DNA of 64,000 bases from Desulfosarcina ovata subsp. ovata (GTDB taxonomy: Bacteria; Desulfobacterota; Desulfobacteria; Desulfobacterales; Desulfosarcinaceae): positions 5,365,724-5,429,723 of the forward strand of contig NZ_AP021879.1 of NCBI RefSeq assembly GCF_009689005.1. The letters run 5' to 3'. Numbering within the stretch: position 1 is the stretch's first letter; every line of letters begins with the position of its first letter. This document shows, piece after piece, positions 45,641 to 55,234 of the stretch. The notes beneath the pieces were generated by a model. The model did no database searches, was not told the DNA's origin, and saw only the letters and a program-made list of their open reading frames with translations. Made by a program: the position numbers and the translations under genes.

Positions 45641-47819
45641 GGCATTGCTCCTTTTGTAGTGAGCTCTTCCATCGGATTACCGTTTTCAGCCCGCCCTGAT
45701 GGCTGGCTTTCATTGATCCGTGCAATTGTTCAACCATAAGAGAAATAAGCCGCATTCCCAGTGTCCTGGTCTTTTCCCAATTAAAACCTGGGGGCAAGCC
45801 GGCCCCATTATCCTTTACGCTCAGTTCAATTTCATGATTCGGTTGGGTTTTTGCCGATATGCGAATGATCCCCCTTTCATTGTCGGCAAAGGCATACTTT
45901 AATGAGTTGGTAACCAGTTCATTAATGATGATTCCACAGTATACGGCTTGGTTGATATCCAGATATACATCTTCGATATCATATTCGATCGAAAATTGGT
46001 CTGAAAAATGTTCATAGACCGACAGTAAGTCACGAATAAGTTTAGAAATATAGTCCCTGAGTCGAACAGCCGACAGGTTGTTGGCCTGATGCAACGTTTC
46101 ATGAATGAGCGCCATCGATCTGACTCTGGATCGACTTTCCTTGAGCGATTCTTGAACCACCTTGTTGGCATTGTTTTTTATTTGGAGGTTCAACATGCTT
46201 GAAATCACAGCCAGGTTGTTTTTAACACGGTGATGAATCTCTTTCAGCAATATCTCTTTTTCCATCAGCGCGTTACGTAAAAGATCCTCCGAGCGCTTGA
46301 TGTCCGTAACGTCTACCCGAAAACCAACCATGCTGCCATCTTCCATTTTGCGTTCGGCAATTCGAATCCATCGATCACCATAAATGCGTTGTTCGAAATT
46401 TTCACCACCGCATCGATGAGTAACCATTTGTTCGGTTACCCAATTTTCGACATCCCCTTCTGCGTCCAAATATTGTCCGCGGTAGGCACCTTTACGGATG
46501 AAATCCTCAAACTTGGCGCCGGGTTTTATCATATCGGCTGAGACCTTATAAATATCCAGAAATTTATTGTTGCACATGACCAGGCGGTCATTCTTGTCAA
46601 AAATCACAAACCCCTCGTCAATCGCATCAATAGCGGCCATGAGACGCTCTTCACTAATTCGTTTTGCCTCCTCGGCTTTCAGACGAAGTGTGATATCCCT
46701 GGAAATCGCGAAAAACGCGGGCTTTCCATCCCAGATGCCTTGATTGATTTTCGTTTCCACAGGGATGGCTTGACCAGCCCGGGGCATCAGGTGGTCATCG
46801 GGACGCATGATTGAATTCGGATGAAAAGTGGCTGAAGATATCGGAGTTTGCCGCACTGCTGCATGGGATCCATTTTGGCTATTTTGCGGGTAAACCTGAG
46901 TAACGTCCATGCCGATCAACTCATCGGAAGCATATCCCAGGCGGCTTTCCACGGCAGGATTGGTTTTAATGATCCGGCCGGTGTCATCCAGAATAAACAA
47001 AAAATCATCGATACTTTCGAAAAGGGTTTTAAGGTTATGTCGGCTGGATCTCAAATATTGATCAATTTTAATTCGACTCAATGCCGCGGCCATCTGTCCG
47101 GCAACCGTTTCAAGGCAGTATCTGGAGAAACTGGATAATTGATCAGTGGCAGTAGATGAAACGACCAGACAACCAAAAATTTTACCATCGTCAGACATGG
47201 GAATCACCGCAAGCGCGCGAATGCCAGCGGAATGTACAATTTTGCGGTTGGCACCACAAGAATATGAAAAAGAACTCGCCATCTTGGCGTATGGTTGAAA
47301 TATTGACTCCCCTTTGGATACCAGTTTGACTTGAAGAGACTCTTTATCAAGATGTGACACAGCGTTAACGAAGTCCGTCGACAAGTTCCTATGAACGACC
47401 AAATCCAAACACCCGGAGTTTGAATCTATCAAATAAATCGCCCCACCATCGACCTCTTCCAATTTCAAGGCCGTGTCCAGGCATATTTCCAGCGCCTTTT
47501 TAAAGTCACAAATACTTGACAGTGCAATGCTTAAGTCGCGTTGGGTAAGCATTAATTCTTCAGCCTGTTTCTTCTTGGTGACATCACGGAGCATGACTTC
47601 CGCACCCATGAAGTTTCCCTGATCATCTTTTAGCTGCTTGGCGTTAACAGATGCCCATAATGTGGAACCTCCTTTTTTCCTTAATAAAATTTCTTTTCCC
47701 CGTACTGCATCTTTGTCCTGAATTTCTCTTACTAATTGATCGCGTTGTTCCGGGTGTACCCAATACTGCCTTGCATAGGTATTTAACACCTCTTCAGGAG
47801 AATAGCCCATAACCTGTTC

Positions 47820-49581
47820 CAGCAATTGTAATTTTGAAATGGCTCTCTTTGCTACCCAAACAGAAGTTTTTTTCAATCAAAGTTCGATGCATTTATTTTC
47901 TTTATTATTTCAAAATGTTCTGGACACAGAAGCTTGTAATGGATATAAGAGGGTGAATACTCATCCACTTTTACCAAAAGCGAGCCAGGGCCATGCGATT
48001 GCCAGAACAAGAAGAAAACCGCATCCTACTTGAAAGGAAACATGCAGAATTCACATTTGACAAAGTGATCCAATTTTTTCGCCAAACTATTTCTGCATTT
48101 CCTGACCGGCGCATCGGCACTAATACCAGCTACAGCATAGAAGACGCAGCCCTGGGAGCTTTTTCTGTTTTTTTTACCCAAAGCCCATCCTTTTTAGCCT
48201 TTCAATCCGCTATGCAGCAAACAAAAGGCAAAAACAATGCGCAATCACTTTTCGGCCTCACTCAAATTCCCTGTACCAACCACATCAAAAGTTTAATGGA
48301 CGAGGTCCATCCCTCTTATGTCACGCCCGTGTTCAAATATCTTTTCGACGGATTGGAAAAATCCGGTCATCTGGACGGGTTTCGCTCATACGACAACAAT
48401 TTATTGGTTGCCTTTGACGGAACGCAGTATTTTGCTTCAAATACAATTCATTGTGATAATTGTAGTCGCAAGCACCATAAAAATGGAACCGTAACCTATT
48501 CGCATTCAGTCGTGACCCCGGTGATTGTGGCACCGGAAAACAATAAGGTGATTGCTTTGCAACCGGAATTTATTACCCCCCAGGATGGCCATGATAAACA
48601 AGATTGCGAAAACGCGGCAGCAAAACGCTGGATCGATCAATATGCGGCGGAGTATCAACCTTTTGGCATCACTGTATTGGGCGATGATCTATACTGTAAA
48701 CAACCGATTTGCAAAAAACTATTAGATCAAGAACTTGATTTCATTTTGGTCTGTAAACCCGATTCTCATAAAACCCTTTACCAGTGGCTGGATGAATTGG
48801 ACGCCATGCAGACCATCGAAACCGTGGTGGAGAAGCGCTGGACCGGCAAAACCCATGAAATCGATACGTATCGCTTTGCCAACAAACTGCCGCTACGTGA
48901 TAGTGAAAACGCCATTGATGTTAATTGGTGCGAACTGACAACAACCCTGCCCGATGGAAAAATCGTGTACAAAAACGCATTTGCAACCAATTTTGAAGTT
49001 TCAAAGAGCAACGTCAAGCAAATTGTCAAAGATGGCCGAGCACGCTGGAAAGTCGAGAACGAAAATAATAATGTTTTGAAAAACAGAGGCTATAATATTG
49101 AACACAACTTCGGTCACGGGAACAAGCACCTTTCATCATTATTGCTGACCTTCAACTTGTTAGCCTTTCTGTTCCATACCGTTCTTGAACTGATGGATGA
49201 GAAGTACAGCTTGGTTCGTGCTGAGTTACCAACGCGCAAAACCTTTTTTGACGATGTGCGCGCTTTGACGCGATATATGTATTTTCCCAGTTGGGAGGCG
49301 ATGTTAACTTTTATGATGCGAGGCCTGGAGATCGAATACGTAGACACCAGTTAAAATCCTTGGCAGATTTTCACATCAAACCGTACGAGTTCCTTTATTA
49401 ACCAATGGATAGGTTTGATCAAAATTTCTGATACAGAGAGCCAAAAATGAAAAAATTCATCGGCTGGCTAATTGCGTACAGTTTTGTTTCACTTTTTGAT
49501 CATAACCTGAACTAAATTTTTCGAAGAACTGATCGAATTGCCATGCTGGTACAAACCTGAACCGCATAATTACAATTGCTG
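47820..49581 (+). mobile_element. IS4-like insertion sequence, 1762 bp
   Basis: Inverted ends CAGCAATTGTAATT at 47820-47833 and its complement at 49568-49581. The flanks carry AACCTGTTC at 47811-47819 and 49582-49590, a 9-bp target duplication. One transposase gene lies inside. It sits within a PAS domain of the kinase gene, in opposite orientation to it. Confidence 0.95.
47993..49354 (+). CDS. DDE transposase, IS4-like
   Basis: 453 residues. Likely catalytic residues: Asp in NLLVAFDGTQYFAS, Asp in ITVLGDDLYCKQP, and the Glu block RARWKVENENNNVLKNRGYN. C-terminal helices include HLSSLLLTFNLLAFLFHTVL. A Cys pair (HCDNCSRKHH) follows the first Asp. I cannot name the ISfinder group; the 9-bp duplication supports the IS4 superfamily. 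Intact. Confidence 0.88.
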   Translation: MRLPEQEENRILLERKHAEFTFDKVIQFFRQTISAFPDRRIGTNTSYSIEDAALGAFSVFFTQSPSFLAFQSAMQQTKGKNNAQSLFGLTQIPCTNHIKSLMDEVHPSYVTPVFKYLFDGLEKSGHLDGFRSYDNNLLVAFDGTQYFASNTIHCDNCSRKHHKNGTVTYSHSVVTPVIVAPENNKVIALQPEFITPQDGHDKQDCENAAAKRWIDQYAAEYQPFGITVLGDDLYCKQPICKKLLDQELDFILVCKPDSHKTLYQWLDELDAMQTIETVVEKRWTGKTHEIDTYRFANKLPLRDSENAIDVNWCELTTTLPDGKIVYKNAFATNFEVSKSNVKQIVKDGRARWKVENENNNVLKNRGYNIEHNFGHGNKHLSSLLLTFNLLAFLFHTVLELMDEKYSLVRAELPTRKTFFDDVRALTRYMYFPSWEAMLTFMMRGLEIEYVDTS

Positions 49582-50718
49582 AACCTGTTCAATCGAAGGC
49601 GACAGCATTTTGAGGATGCCCGATGCATCGGTTCTTAAGTATACGTCAACAAGACTTTCAAACAACTTTCGGTAACGCTTTTCACTGCGTCTCAACGAGT
49701 TTGCCGAAATTTCACCCCGAAGAACATTTGTGGTGGCGGAAACAACTGAGTTCATCAAATTGTTTTTGTGAATTTGGATCGTATCACTAACAAAAAGTAA
49801 AAAGGCGCCAATCGGCATGCCGGTATTGGAAAGAATACGGGAACCTGCCAATTGAAAATTGTCAGGCATCCCCTTCCATTTTCTGATATCGAAGATTTTC
49901 CAGGGGGAGTCGTTGGTCATCAATTGATCCAAACAACTCGTTTCAAAGGCCGGCCAGTTCCCATTCATTTCCATCCCGGAACTGCTGCATGTATCGGCGA
50001 TAAGCATAAACGATAGATCCTCAACAACAACCTGTGCCTTCGCAGTCTGCCCTTGGCCGGGGGGAGGATTGTCGGCGTCCTGCTCCTTGACCATCCAAAC
50101 CCGAAACATTGGCTTCTCAAAGAGGCTTGTCATACAATCGGCAATCCATTTCATTTTTTCATCAAGAGTGCCACTGCGGAGAAGCTTTTCACGCATAGAA
50201 CTAAGGTGCTCACTTTGCTTCTCGCGTAACTTGCAATCGCTGATATCCCGGGCAACGTGAACCGCACCAATCAATTGCCCGGCAGAATCGGTTAAGGGCG
50301 AAACGCTGACGTAAAAATAGGCATTCAGGCGTTCAATATAGACTTCTGCTGAATGGGACCGGCCATCTTTAATCAGTTTAGAGAGGGGACAAAAGGACGG
50401 TGGGGATGCCATGTCATGAAAAAGGGCATAACATTTCAACCCTTTTTCTGGAATTTTATTTACCCTTAATGTTTTTGCCACAGCGTTGTTTGTCTTAAGA
50501 ACGTTGAATTTAAAATCAAGAATGGTAATCAGATCGGGTACGGTATCGAATGTTCGTTCCCACTCCTCCCTGGCCTGGTAAAGTTCGGTCTTTGATTCCA
50601 AGAACGCCCTTTTTTTCTGTCCCATGGAATTCTTGAGCCGAATATTCCATAGCCATATGAGAATAATTCCGATCGTTTGTAAAATAGCCAATAACCCAAT
50701 AAACGTATGCGTTTCCAA

Positions 50719-51394
50719 ATTTAATCTCCGTTTGCGGAGGGTTGTCTGACGTTTTTGTTGGCTTTTTAAATTAAAGACTAATTTCAATATGCGCGCAGGC
50801 GATAGTCGGTCGTGGGTTGGAAAACTTAAAAATACTGAAATGTGCCAAGACGATTTTAAATTGTATTCACTCCAAGTAATAATATAAATAGACAATAAGA
50901 AATTAATATAAAATATTTTGTAGTTATACAATAAAAATAACTAATTGCCCCGTAACTACAGCATTCATGCTGTAGTTAACCTGTAATTATAAAGTAATTA
51001 GAATAAGGTCATTTGATCGATCAAAACAGCCTGAAAACAACCGATTGCCTTCCTGCGGGAGTTTGGCTCCCTGCTGCCCCTTGTTAATGACGTTACTTTT
51101 TAACTCAACTCAGTTTTCCTATCAAAATTAATAACAGGAATATCCTGTAATTAAACTGTCCTTTTTCCGAAATCTATTTTTCTTATCATTTCCTTGAGTT
51201 TGTTTAAATCCAGTCGAATAGAAATCCGTTGCTTGATATTGATCAAGAAGAATACATGAGGTTGAATTTTATAGAGTATAGATGACTATCTTTTTATTTT
51301 AGGCAACAGTGTTTTAAACGTTGATTATTTTGCATAGAAAATGCAATTGCAACTGATCAAATGTAATAAGATAATCTATAGGAGTCAGCAAAAA
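50719..51394. other. AT-rich intergenic region containing repeat copy A
   Basis: About 675 bp between the split kinase start and a small gene, with the kinase promoter presumably in 50720-50940. A repeat (51085-51250) is described separately. A string near 50955-50985 (CAGCATTCATGCTG) is a short palindrome. Nothing else recognised. Confidence 0.4.
51085..51250 (-). repeat. Dispersed repeat family, copy A
   Basis: Shares long stretches with 55003-55217 and 63806-64000, for example ACAGGAATATCCTGTAATTA and AACTGTCCTTTTTCCGAAAT. The minus strand encodes a C-terminal peptide (LNKLKEMIRKIDFGKRTV, then stop) also present in the other copies. This copy is the most diverged. Confidence 0.85.
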
Positions 51395-51661
51395 ATGAAA
51401 AGTAGGAATAAAAATCAAAAAGCATTAAACATTTTGACAATCGCTACAAAAGTGTTTTTAGACAAGTCACAGAATATGAAAAGTCATCAAGATAAAATTG
51501 ATGATTTGTTAAAAAAAGCTTGTGATCTGGATAGCCGTCAAGAAATATTGAACATAATGTATAAAAGCAAACAAATTGAGTTGATGGAAAAATTAGAACA
51601 CCTTCAAAAAATATTGAATGATAGGGAAAAAATAGATCCGCAAATGAATTATGAAAGTTGA
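51395..51661 (+). CDS. Small helical protein of unknown function
   Basis: 88 residues from ATG 51395, with TAGGAG 10 bp upstream. It is rich in Lys, Glu and Gln, with no signal peptide or membrane helix. It is predicted to be all-helical, with a possible coiled coil at the end (IELMEKLEHLQKILNDREKI). The base composition is far more AT-rich than the neighbouring fcl gene, which suggests acquisition by transfer. No family recognised; it might also be a chance frame. Confidence 0.5.
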   Translation: MKSRNKNQKALNILTIATKVFLDKSQNMKSHQDKIDDLLKKACDLDSRQEILNIMYKSKQIELMEKLEHLQKILNDREKIDPQMNYES

Positions 51662-51805
51662 AGATCGTGTAGCGTTTATAGACTACGAATGAAAATCCTG
51701 CGCATCTTGGTATATTTTTATCCGCCAATCGCCTTAAAAATAGCGGGCAGCGATCCATCGCTACATTCATTCCTGTAATCAATCCGTAACCGTTTACGGG
51801 CTATT

Positions 51806-51877
51806 TCAAAAGCTCATTGACTATTTGGGTCGGAATAAATCCTCCATTCCCAACTATGATATGCGCAAACGGTTAAA
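51806..51877 (+). pseudogene. 72-bp fragment of the ISKra4/ISLre2-like transposase gene
   Basis: The plus strand reads KLIDYLGRNKSSIPNYDMRK, matching residues of the transposase at 43335-44615 almost base for base. Only this internal piece remains, directly beyond the fcl stop codon. It is the trace of a deleted IS copy or of a recombination event. Confidence 0.85.
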
Positions 51878-51888
51878 AACGTCAGTCG

Positions 51889-53055
51889 TCAGCACTGTCC
51901 CAGATACCACTGATAGGTGCTTCGAATACCATCGGCCAAACCGATCGACGCCCGCCAACCCAAGCCATCCAACCGCGACACATCCAGTAGTTTCTGCGGC
52001 GTACCATCCGGTTTGGTGCGGTCGTAAACGATCTCGCCCTTGTATCCGACCACATCCCGTACGGTGCTTGCCAGTGCATGGATGGTACAGTCAACACCGG
52101 TACCCAAGTTGACGAAACAGGGCCGCGGGTAATTCAGGAGTTCGTCCGCGGCGGTCTTCTCATCAAGGTTCATAATATGGACACAGGCGCCAGCCATATC
52201 GTCCACATCCAGAAATTCACGCTTGGGGGAGCCGGTGCCCCAGATGGTAACTGCCGCAGGCGGAAGGTCGGGCGAGTGCTGAGGCCTGAGTGCTGAGGAC
52301 GAAGTGGAGGTTGGGCCGGAGACACCATGAATTCCAAGGGACGCTTTGATGTCGTCCGGTATGGTTCCGAAGCAGGCCTCGTCTTTTTGAATGCCATCCC
52401 AATCGCTTTCAAAGGCAAGCTTTGCCAGATGGAATTTACGGATCAGGGCCGGCAGCACATGGGAATTCTCGAGGTTGAAATTGTCGTTGATGCCGTAAAG
52501 GTTGGTGGGCATCACCGCCATGAAGCTCGTACCATACTGCCGGTTGTATGATTCGCACATCTTGATGCCGGCAATTTTGGCAATGGCGTAAGGCTCGTTG
52601 GTAGGCTCTAGCAGACCGGTGAGAAAATGTTCCTCCTTCATCGGCTGGGGTGCCATTTTGGGATAGATGCAAGACGACCCCAAAAACAACAGACGTTCCA
52701 CACCGGCCTGATATGCCGCATGGATGACATTACCCTGAATGGTCAGATTATCGTAAATGAACTGGGCCGGGTAGGTGTTGTTGGCATGGATACCGCCCAC
52801 CCGGGCCGCCGCGAGAAAAACATATGCCGGTTTCTCGTCGGCAAAAAAACGCTCTACGGCAGATTGGTTTGTCAGGTCCAGTTTTACCGATTGCAATGCT
52901 TCGAGACTGCCGGTCAGCAACTTGTCTCCACCGGGTTTTCGGGAATGATAGCTGCCACAAAGATTGGTATAGCCCATGGACAATAGCTTGCGAACAATGG
53001 CGCTGCCAACCATGCCGGCGGCCCCGGCGATGAATATTTTGGATGATTTATTCAT
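51889..53055 (-). CDS. fcl: GDP-L-fucose synthase
   Basis: 388 residues, longer than the usual 310-320. Short-chain dehydrogenase fold with FIAGAAGMVGSAIVRKLLSM at the N-terminus, FLGSSCIYPKMAPQPMKEEH, and the catalytic Tyr-Lys in NEPYAIAKIAGIKMCESYNR. It converts the 4-keto-6-deoxymannose intermediate to GDP-L-fucose with NADPH. Extra residues at about 243-268 (GVSGPTSTSSSALRPQHSPD) come from DNA containing GAGTGCTGAGG twice (52274-52284, 52288-52298). This looks like a repeat inserted in frame between two conserved blocks. It overlaps gmd by 8 bp. Confidence 0.92.
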   Translation of the reverse strand: MNKSSKIFIAGAAGMVGSAIVRKLLSMGYTNLCGSYHSRKPGGDKLLTGSLEALQSVKLDLTNQSAVERFFADEKPAYVFLAAARVGGIHANNTYPAQFIYDNLTIQGNVIHAAYQAGVERLLFLGSSCIYPKMAPQPMKEEHFLTGLLEPTNEPYAIAKIAGIKMCESYNRQYGTSFMAVMPTNLYGINDNFNLENSHVLPALIRKFHLAKLAFESDWDGIQKDEACFGTIPDDIKASLGIHGVSGPTSTSSSALRPQHSPDLPPAAVTIWGTGSPKREFLDVDDMAGACVHIMNLDEKTAADELLNYPRPCFVNLGTGVDCTIHALASTVRDVVGYKGEIVYDRTKPDGTPQKLLDVSRLDGLGWRASIGLADGIRSTYQWYLGQC

Positions 53056-54133
53056 TATGATTACTTACCTTAAACCCCGCCCGTTGACAGAGTTCATCGC
53101 GTTTGGCATCCTCCAAATCTGCCTTGATCATCTCCTGAACCAGTGCCTCGAAAGCGATTTGGGGTTCCCAGCTCAATTTTTCCCGGGCCTTGGACGCATC
53201 GCCAAGCAGTGTCTCCACCTCGGTGGGGCGAAAATAGGCTGGATCCACGGCGACAATCGTCCTGCCGTTGGCGGCATTGATGCCTTTTTCATTCACGCCC
53301 TGGCCTTCCCATTGGATGGCTAGGCCAAGTTCTCTGGCTGCAATGTTGACAAACTCCCTTACCGAGTGCTGTTGTCCCGTGGCGATGACGAAATCTTCCG
53401 GTTGGTCCTGTTGAAGCATCAGCCACTGCATGTGAACATAGTCTTTTGCATGCCCCCAGTCGCGCAGGGCCTCGAGGTTGCCGAGGTAGAGACACTCCTC
53501 AAGGCCCAGGTAAATCCGGGACAGCGCCCGGGTAATTTTGCGGGTGACAAAGGTCTCACCACGAATCGGTGACTCGTGGTTGAACAAAATGCCGTTGCAT
53601 GCGTAGATTCCGTATGCCTCACGGTAGTTTACCGTAATCCAGTATGCATACAATTTGGCGCAAGCATATGGAGACCGGGGATAAAAAGGGGTGTTCTCGG
53701 TCTGGGGAACTTCCTGGACGAGTCCATACAATTCCGAGGTCGATGCCTGGTAAAAACGGGTCTTTTTCTCCAGCCCCAGAAGGCGAATGCCTTCCAGCAG
53801 GCGCAACGCGCCCAATGCATCGACATCCGCCGTGTATTCGGGGGTTTCAAAGGAAACCTGAACATGGCTCTGGGCCGCCAGGTTATAAACCTCGTCGGGT
53901 TGCACCTGCTGGAGAACCCGAATCAGGTTGGTCCCATCGGTGAGATCCCCGTAATGCAGGATCATCTTGCGGTCTTTATCGTGGGGATCCCTATAGAGAT
54001 GGTCGATCCGGTCCGTATTAAAAAGGGATGCCCTGCGTTTGATGCCATGAACCTCGTATCCCTTTTCCAGCAGCATCTCGGCAAGGTAGGATCCATCCTG
54101 GCCGGTGATTCCGGTTATGAGCGCTTTTTTCAT
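53048..54133 (-). CDS. gmd: GDP-mannose 4,6-dehydratase
   Basis: 361 residues. Rossmann motif ALITGITGQDGSYLAEMLLE, then GYEVHGIKRRASLFNTDRID. Catalytic Thr/Ser-Glu-Tyr-Lys appear in ASTSELYGLVQEVPQ and YPRSPYACAKLYAYWITVNY. Also present are NGILFNHESPIRGETFVTRK and DWGHAKDYVHMQWLMLQQD. It makes the GDP-4-keto-6-deoxymannose used by Fcl next door. The pair supplies GDP-fucose for surface polysaccharide, although no glycosyltransferase is in the window. Confidence 0.96.
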   Translation of the reverse strand: MKKALITGITGQDGSYLAEMLLEKGYEVHGIKRRASLFNTDRIDHLYRDPHDKDRKMILHYGDLTDGTNLIRVLQQVQPDEVYNLAAQSHVQVSFETPEYTADVDALGALRLLEGIRLLGLEKKTRFYQASTSELYGLVQEVPQTENTPFYPRSPYACAKLYAYWITVNYREAYGIYACNGILFNHESPIRGETFVTRKITRALSRIYLGLEECLYLGNLEALRDWGHAKDYVHMQWLMLQQDQPEDFVIATGQQHSVREFVNIAARELGLAIQWEGQGVNEKGINAANGRTIVAVDPAYFRPTEVETLLGDASKAREKLSWEPQIAFEALVQEMIKADLEDAKRDELCQRAGFKVSNHNE

Positions 54134-54178
54134 TTGATCAATGCCTTACCTGCTATTGTGGATTGTCTTTTGTTTGTT

Positions 54179-54218
54179 GGCTACCATGACCCTTGAGGGG
54201 CTACCATGACCCTTGAGG
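54179..54218. repeat. Perfect tandem duplication of 20 bp
   Basis: GGCTACCATGACCCTTGAGG occurs twice in direct succession, just upstream of gmd. It may be a replication-slippage product, or a pair of binding sites in the gmd leader. Confidence 0.9.
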
Positions 54219-54222
54219 ATAG

Positions 54223-54639
54223 TCAATGCTCTACACCTGCCCCCGAAGGGCAATCGTATTTGGATGTATTCTTGTTGGTGGTGTGATCAGAAACCCACCG
54301 CCCCGATTCAATCAATGCCAAATGCAAAAATTCAAATGTTAATTGAAGGATCGGATCGATTGCTTTACATAGGGCGGCCAAGTCACTGGCCAGGAGCATC
54401 CAATCCAGACCGCCCTGGTAGGCATCGGCTTGCCGATGGTCACAGAAATAGGGCGCAATCACCTGGTGTGCAGGCGCCAGTTGAGTGGCAATGGGATGCC
54501 ACAGCCAGGGCAGGAAACCGGTGGCGTGCAAAAGCACGATGGTCGGCTGACCACTTTCATAGGCGATGTACTGAAGCCATACCTCTCCAATATTTTGGGT
54601 AAAGGTCGGGGGAAGATGCATGCTCAAGGCAGACTCCAA
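54223..54639 (-). pseudogene. N-terminal fragment of an alpha/beta hydrolase
   Basis: The frame encodes LPPTFTQNIGEVWLQYIAYE, then QPTIVLLHATGFLPWLWHPI and LAPAHQVIAPYFCDHRQADA. This is the start of an alpha/beta hydrolase fold, including the HxTGF oxyanion region. After about 90 residues the sequence departs from the family, and the GxSxG nucleophile region is absent. The remaining two thirds are missing, so it is a remnant. Confidence 0.7.
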
Positions 54640-55002
54640 GCATTTTTTTTATTGTGTATACCGATGGTGAAAAAAACGCAACAAAGTTCAATTTTCCTGC
54701 AATCAAATCCAAGCCATTCTTCTTCAAAAACGGCACCATCGATCCGACGGATGTTTATAACCTGGCGAGCAAGCATGCCAACAATGTACGGTACATCCGG
54801 AGGAACGGGATTCGATCTTTCCGACCTGGCCGATAACACCTTGGTTCTGGACGGTGTAGAACGCCCAGTCGGCTCCTTGTACTTACGGCGTGCTGTCGAG
54901 CCGGTCGGCCTTTTGGCCGGAAGCGTTAAAATCCCATGACGTTCCAGTGATTCGAGCAGATCCCGGCAATCGCTTTTGGGTCGTCATAAAAGAGCCACAC
55001 CC
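54640..55002. other. Degenerate region without recognisable gene
   Basis: Plus-strand frames here (54654-54836 and a piece ending at 54939 with FDLSDLADNTLVLDGVERPV) look like out-of-frame remnants of one decayed coding sequence. I cannot assign a family and see no start signal. Confidence 0.4.
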
Positions 55003-55217
55003 AATGATGTTACTTTTTAACTCAACTTAGTTTTCCTATTAAAATTAATAACAGGAATGTCCTGTAATTAAACTGTCCTTTTTCCGAAATCTATTCTTCT
55101 CATCATTTCCTTGAGTTTGTTTGGCTGCGGCCGAATAGAAGTCCATTGCTTGCTGTTGATAAAGAAACAAGCCACTTATAAAATTTTTTTTAATGCAAGC
55201 TATTTCTCGAAAAATAG
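55003..55217 (-). repeat. Dispersed repeat family, copy B
   Basis: Closely related to 63806-64000 and more distantly to 51085-51250. The minus strand encodes FFINSKQWTSIRPQPNKLKE, then MMRRIDFGKRTV and a stop, followed by the palindrome ACAGGACATTCCTGT. The IS701-type element lies just beyond it, at 55235. Confidence 0.85.
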
Positions 55218-55234
55218 TTGGCCAAAAATATACA

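Larger units (their letters stand above)
45633..50718 (-). pseudogene. Large PAS/GAF sensor histidine kinase split by an insertion sequence
   Basis: The 5' part (50718-49582; a longer frame begins at 50931) has a TM helix (FIGLLAILQTIGIILIWLW), PAS (VPDLITILDFKFNVLKTNNA), GAF-like and the beginning of another PAS (YRKLFESLVDVYLRTDASGI) ending ...SPSIEQV. The 3' part (47810-45633) continues MGYSPEEVLNTYARQYWVHP, then GAF, two PAS, and a HisKA_2-type core (LLKEIHHRVKNNLAVISSML) with HATPase (VKDNGAGLPPGF). Removing 47820-49581 and one copy of the 9-bp duplication restores one frame of about 1104 residues. The TTG start at 50718 follows GGAG. The 3' part keeps the catalytic core, but its only local start is a TTG just after a stop, without a ribosome-binding site. 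Confidence 0.92.
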
